In this document: positions 6,144 to 7,257 of the stretch, one piece after another
Numbering within the stretch: the stretch's first letter is position 1
Layout of the letters: every line of letters starts with the position of its first letter
Source: Cyanobium sp. NIES-981
GTDB taxonomy: Bacteria > Cyanobacteriota > Cyanobacteriia > PCC-6307 > Cyanobiaceae
Length of the DNA stretch: 7,257 nucleotides
Reading direction: 5' to 3'
NCBI GenBank assembly: GCA_945907085.1
Contig: CAMDSS010000095.1
Span: forward strand, 1 to 7,257
Position numbers and translations under genes: made by a program
The notes under the pieces: generated by a model
Database searches by the model: none
What the model was told of the DNA's origin: nothing
Seen by the model: only the letters and a program-made list of their open reading frames with translations

Positions 6144-6196
6144 GGTGGGGGTGGGGGCCGCGCCGAGCGGATGCGGCGATAGCCGAAACTGGAACC
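6144..6196. promoter_or_regulatory. Divergent epimerase/miaB intergenic region
   Basis: These 53 bases separate two divergent starts, so both 5' signals must lie here or inside the flanking genes. The side next to the epimerase is G-rich on the plus strand (two runs of five G at about 6147-6157), giving a C-rich mRNA leader with no Shine-Dalgarno sequence. The miaB side has GGAA close to its ATGs. No clear -10 or -35 box was recognised on either strand. Confidence 0.35.
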
Positions 6197-7257
6197 ATGA
6201 TGGCCACCCCTCTCACTGCCCCTGCCGCCCCTATGGCGGGCCCAGGCGGGCGCGGCAGCTACTGGATCACCACCTTTGGCTGCCAGATGAACAAGGCGGA
6301 TTCCGAGCGCATGGCCGGGATTCTCGAATCCATGGGCTATGCCCCTGGCTCAGACGAACACAGCGCCGATCTGGTTCTGTACAACACCTGCACGATTCGC
6401 GACAACGCCGAACAGAAGGTGTACAGCTATCTGGGACGCCAGGCCCAGCGCAAACGCACGAACCCCAACCTCACCTTGGTGGTGGCCGGCTGCGTCGCCC
6501 AACAGGAGGGGGCTTCCCTGCTGCGGCGCGTGCCCGAACTGGATTTGGTGATGGGCCCCCAACATGCCAACCGCCTCGACGTGCTGCTGGCCCAGGTGGA
6601 GGCCGGCGCCCAGGTGGTCGCCACCGAGGAGCACCACATCCTCGAAGACATCACCACTGCCCGGCGCGACAGCACGGTCTGCGCCTGGGTGAATGTGATT
6701 TATGGCTGCAACGAGCGCTGCACCTACTGCGTGGTGCCATCGGTGCGAGGCAAGGAACAATCCCGCCTGCCGGGCGCCATCAAGCTGGAAATGGAGGGCT
6801 TGGCCGCCAGCGGCATCAAAGAAATCACCCTGCTGGGTCAAAACATCGATGCCTATGGCCGCGACCTGCCCGGCATCACCCCGGAAGGCCGCCGCCAGCA
6901 CACCCTGACCGACCTGCTGCACCAGGTGCACGATGTGGCCGGCATCGAGCGGATCCGCTTCGCCACGAGCCATCCCCGCTATTTCACCGAGCGGCTGATC
7001 GACGCCTGCGCCGACCTACCCAAGGTGTGCGAACACTTCCACATTCCCTTCCAAAGCGGCGATGACGACGTGCTCAAGGCCATGGCCCGGGGCTACACGA
7101 TTGATCGCTACCGCCGCATCATTGATCGGATTCGCGATCGGATGCCCGAGGCCTCGATCAGCGCCGATGTGATCGTGGCGTTCCCTGGCGAAACCGACAC
7201 CCAATTCCGCCGCACCCTGGCCCTGATTGAAGAAATCGGCTTCGATCTGGTTAATAC
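6197..7257 (+). CDS. miaB: tRNA-2-methylthio-N6-dimethylallyladenosine synthase MiaB (3' end beyond window)
   Basis: The first 353 codons of a methylthiotransferase are present and the frame stays open to the window end. The N-terminal UPF0004 domain has the three cluster-binding cysteines: Cys29 in FGCQMN, Cys65 in NTCTIRDNAE and Cys99 in AGCVAQQEG. The radical SAM domain has CNERCTYC (Cys171, Cys175, Cys178) followed by VVPSVRGKEQSR, then LLGQNIDAYGRD and FATSHPRY, all typical of MiaB rather than RimO or MtaB. The enzyme adds a methylthio group to i6A37 in tRNAs reading UNN codons, using two [4Fe-4S] clusters and SAM. A TRAM domain should follow outside the window. Two consecutive ATG codons (6197, 6200) are possible starts; GGAA at 6191-6194 is better spaced for the second. 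The first 20 residues are low-complexity and probably dispensable. It diverges from the epimerase gene across 53 bp. Confidence 0.95.
   Translation, partial: MMATPLTAPAAPMAGPGGRGSYWITTFGCQMNKADSERMAGILESMGYAPGSDEHSADLVLYNTCTIRDNAEQKVYSYLGRQAQRKRTNPNLTLVVAGCVAQQEGASLLRRVPELDLVMGPQHANRLDVLLAQVEAGAQVVATEEHHILEDITTARRDSTVCAWVNVIYGCNERCTYCVVPSVRGKEQSRLPGAIKLEMEGLAASGIKEITLLGQNIDAYGRDLPGITPEGRRQHTLTDLLHQVHDVAGIERIRFATSHPRYFTERLIDACADLPKVCEHFHIPFQSGDDDVLKAMARGYTIDRYRRIIDRIRDRMPEASISADVIVAFPGETDTQFRRTLALIEEIGFDLVN

Noticed and set aside
6144..6158. G-quadruplex in the epimerase/miaB spacer
   Set aside because: Only two long G runs and one GG are present; four G tracts are not available without long loops, so a stable quadruplex is not supported.
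6022..7065. Plus-strand open frame of 347 codons over the epimerase start and miaB
   Set aside because: Low-complexity Arg/Pro/His-rich translation; the other plus-strand frame carries all MiaB cysteines and motifs.
1..7257. CRISPR array, insertion sequence, phage attachment site or toxin-antitoxin pair
   Set aside because: No spaced direct repeats, terminal inverted repeats, transposase motifs or small toxin-like genes were seen. A tRNA gene is present, but nothing next to it resembles an integrase or a duplicated tRNA end.

Overview
The window reads as chromosomal DNA from a high-GC picocyanobacterium (Synechococcus/Cyanobium/Vulcanococcus type). The basis is an apparently lumenal pentapeptide-repeat protein with a cyanobacterial C-terminal signature, a DUF4359 protein (a cyanobacterial family), a tRNA-His with no encoded CCA, tightly packed genes and no complete HIP1 octamer. 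The genus is an inference from protein character and base composition; no search was run. No mobile element, phage gene or CRISPR array is visible, and no stretch over 300 bases lacks a gene.

Layout. Positions 1-116 hold the 3' end of folC (+), overlapped by 4 bp (GTGA) by an exported pentapeptide-repeat protein (113-628, +). Four bases later it meets, tail to tail, a minus-strand cluster transcribed from about 3812 down to 633: DUF4359 membrane-anchored protein, cytosine-deaminase-like amidohydrolase (GTGA overlap) and FAD-linked (PCMH-type) oxidoreductase. tRNA-His(GTG) lies at 3855-3928 (+), followed by a strong intrinsic terminator at 3942-3978. A second minus-strand pair follows, an enolase-superfamily dipeptide epimerase (6143-5058) coupled by an ATGA overlap to a DUF1611 protein (5061-3910). 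The DUF1611 tail is encoded antisense to the tRNA terminator and the tRNA 3' end. Divergently, miaB (+) starts at 6197 and runs off the window.

Function. The DUF1611/epimerase pair resembles the DgcN/DgcA pair reported for D-glutamate catabolism through N-acetylation and epimerisation. A role in recycling D-glutamate or cell-wall dipeptides is the best working idea, but the cyanobacterial substrate is unknown. The amidohydrolase keeps all the metal ligands of cytosine deaminase but has changed base-recognition residues, so with its FAD partner it may form an uncharacterised small-molecule salvage or detoxification unit. FolC and MiaB are housekeeping genes.
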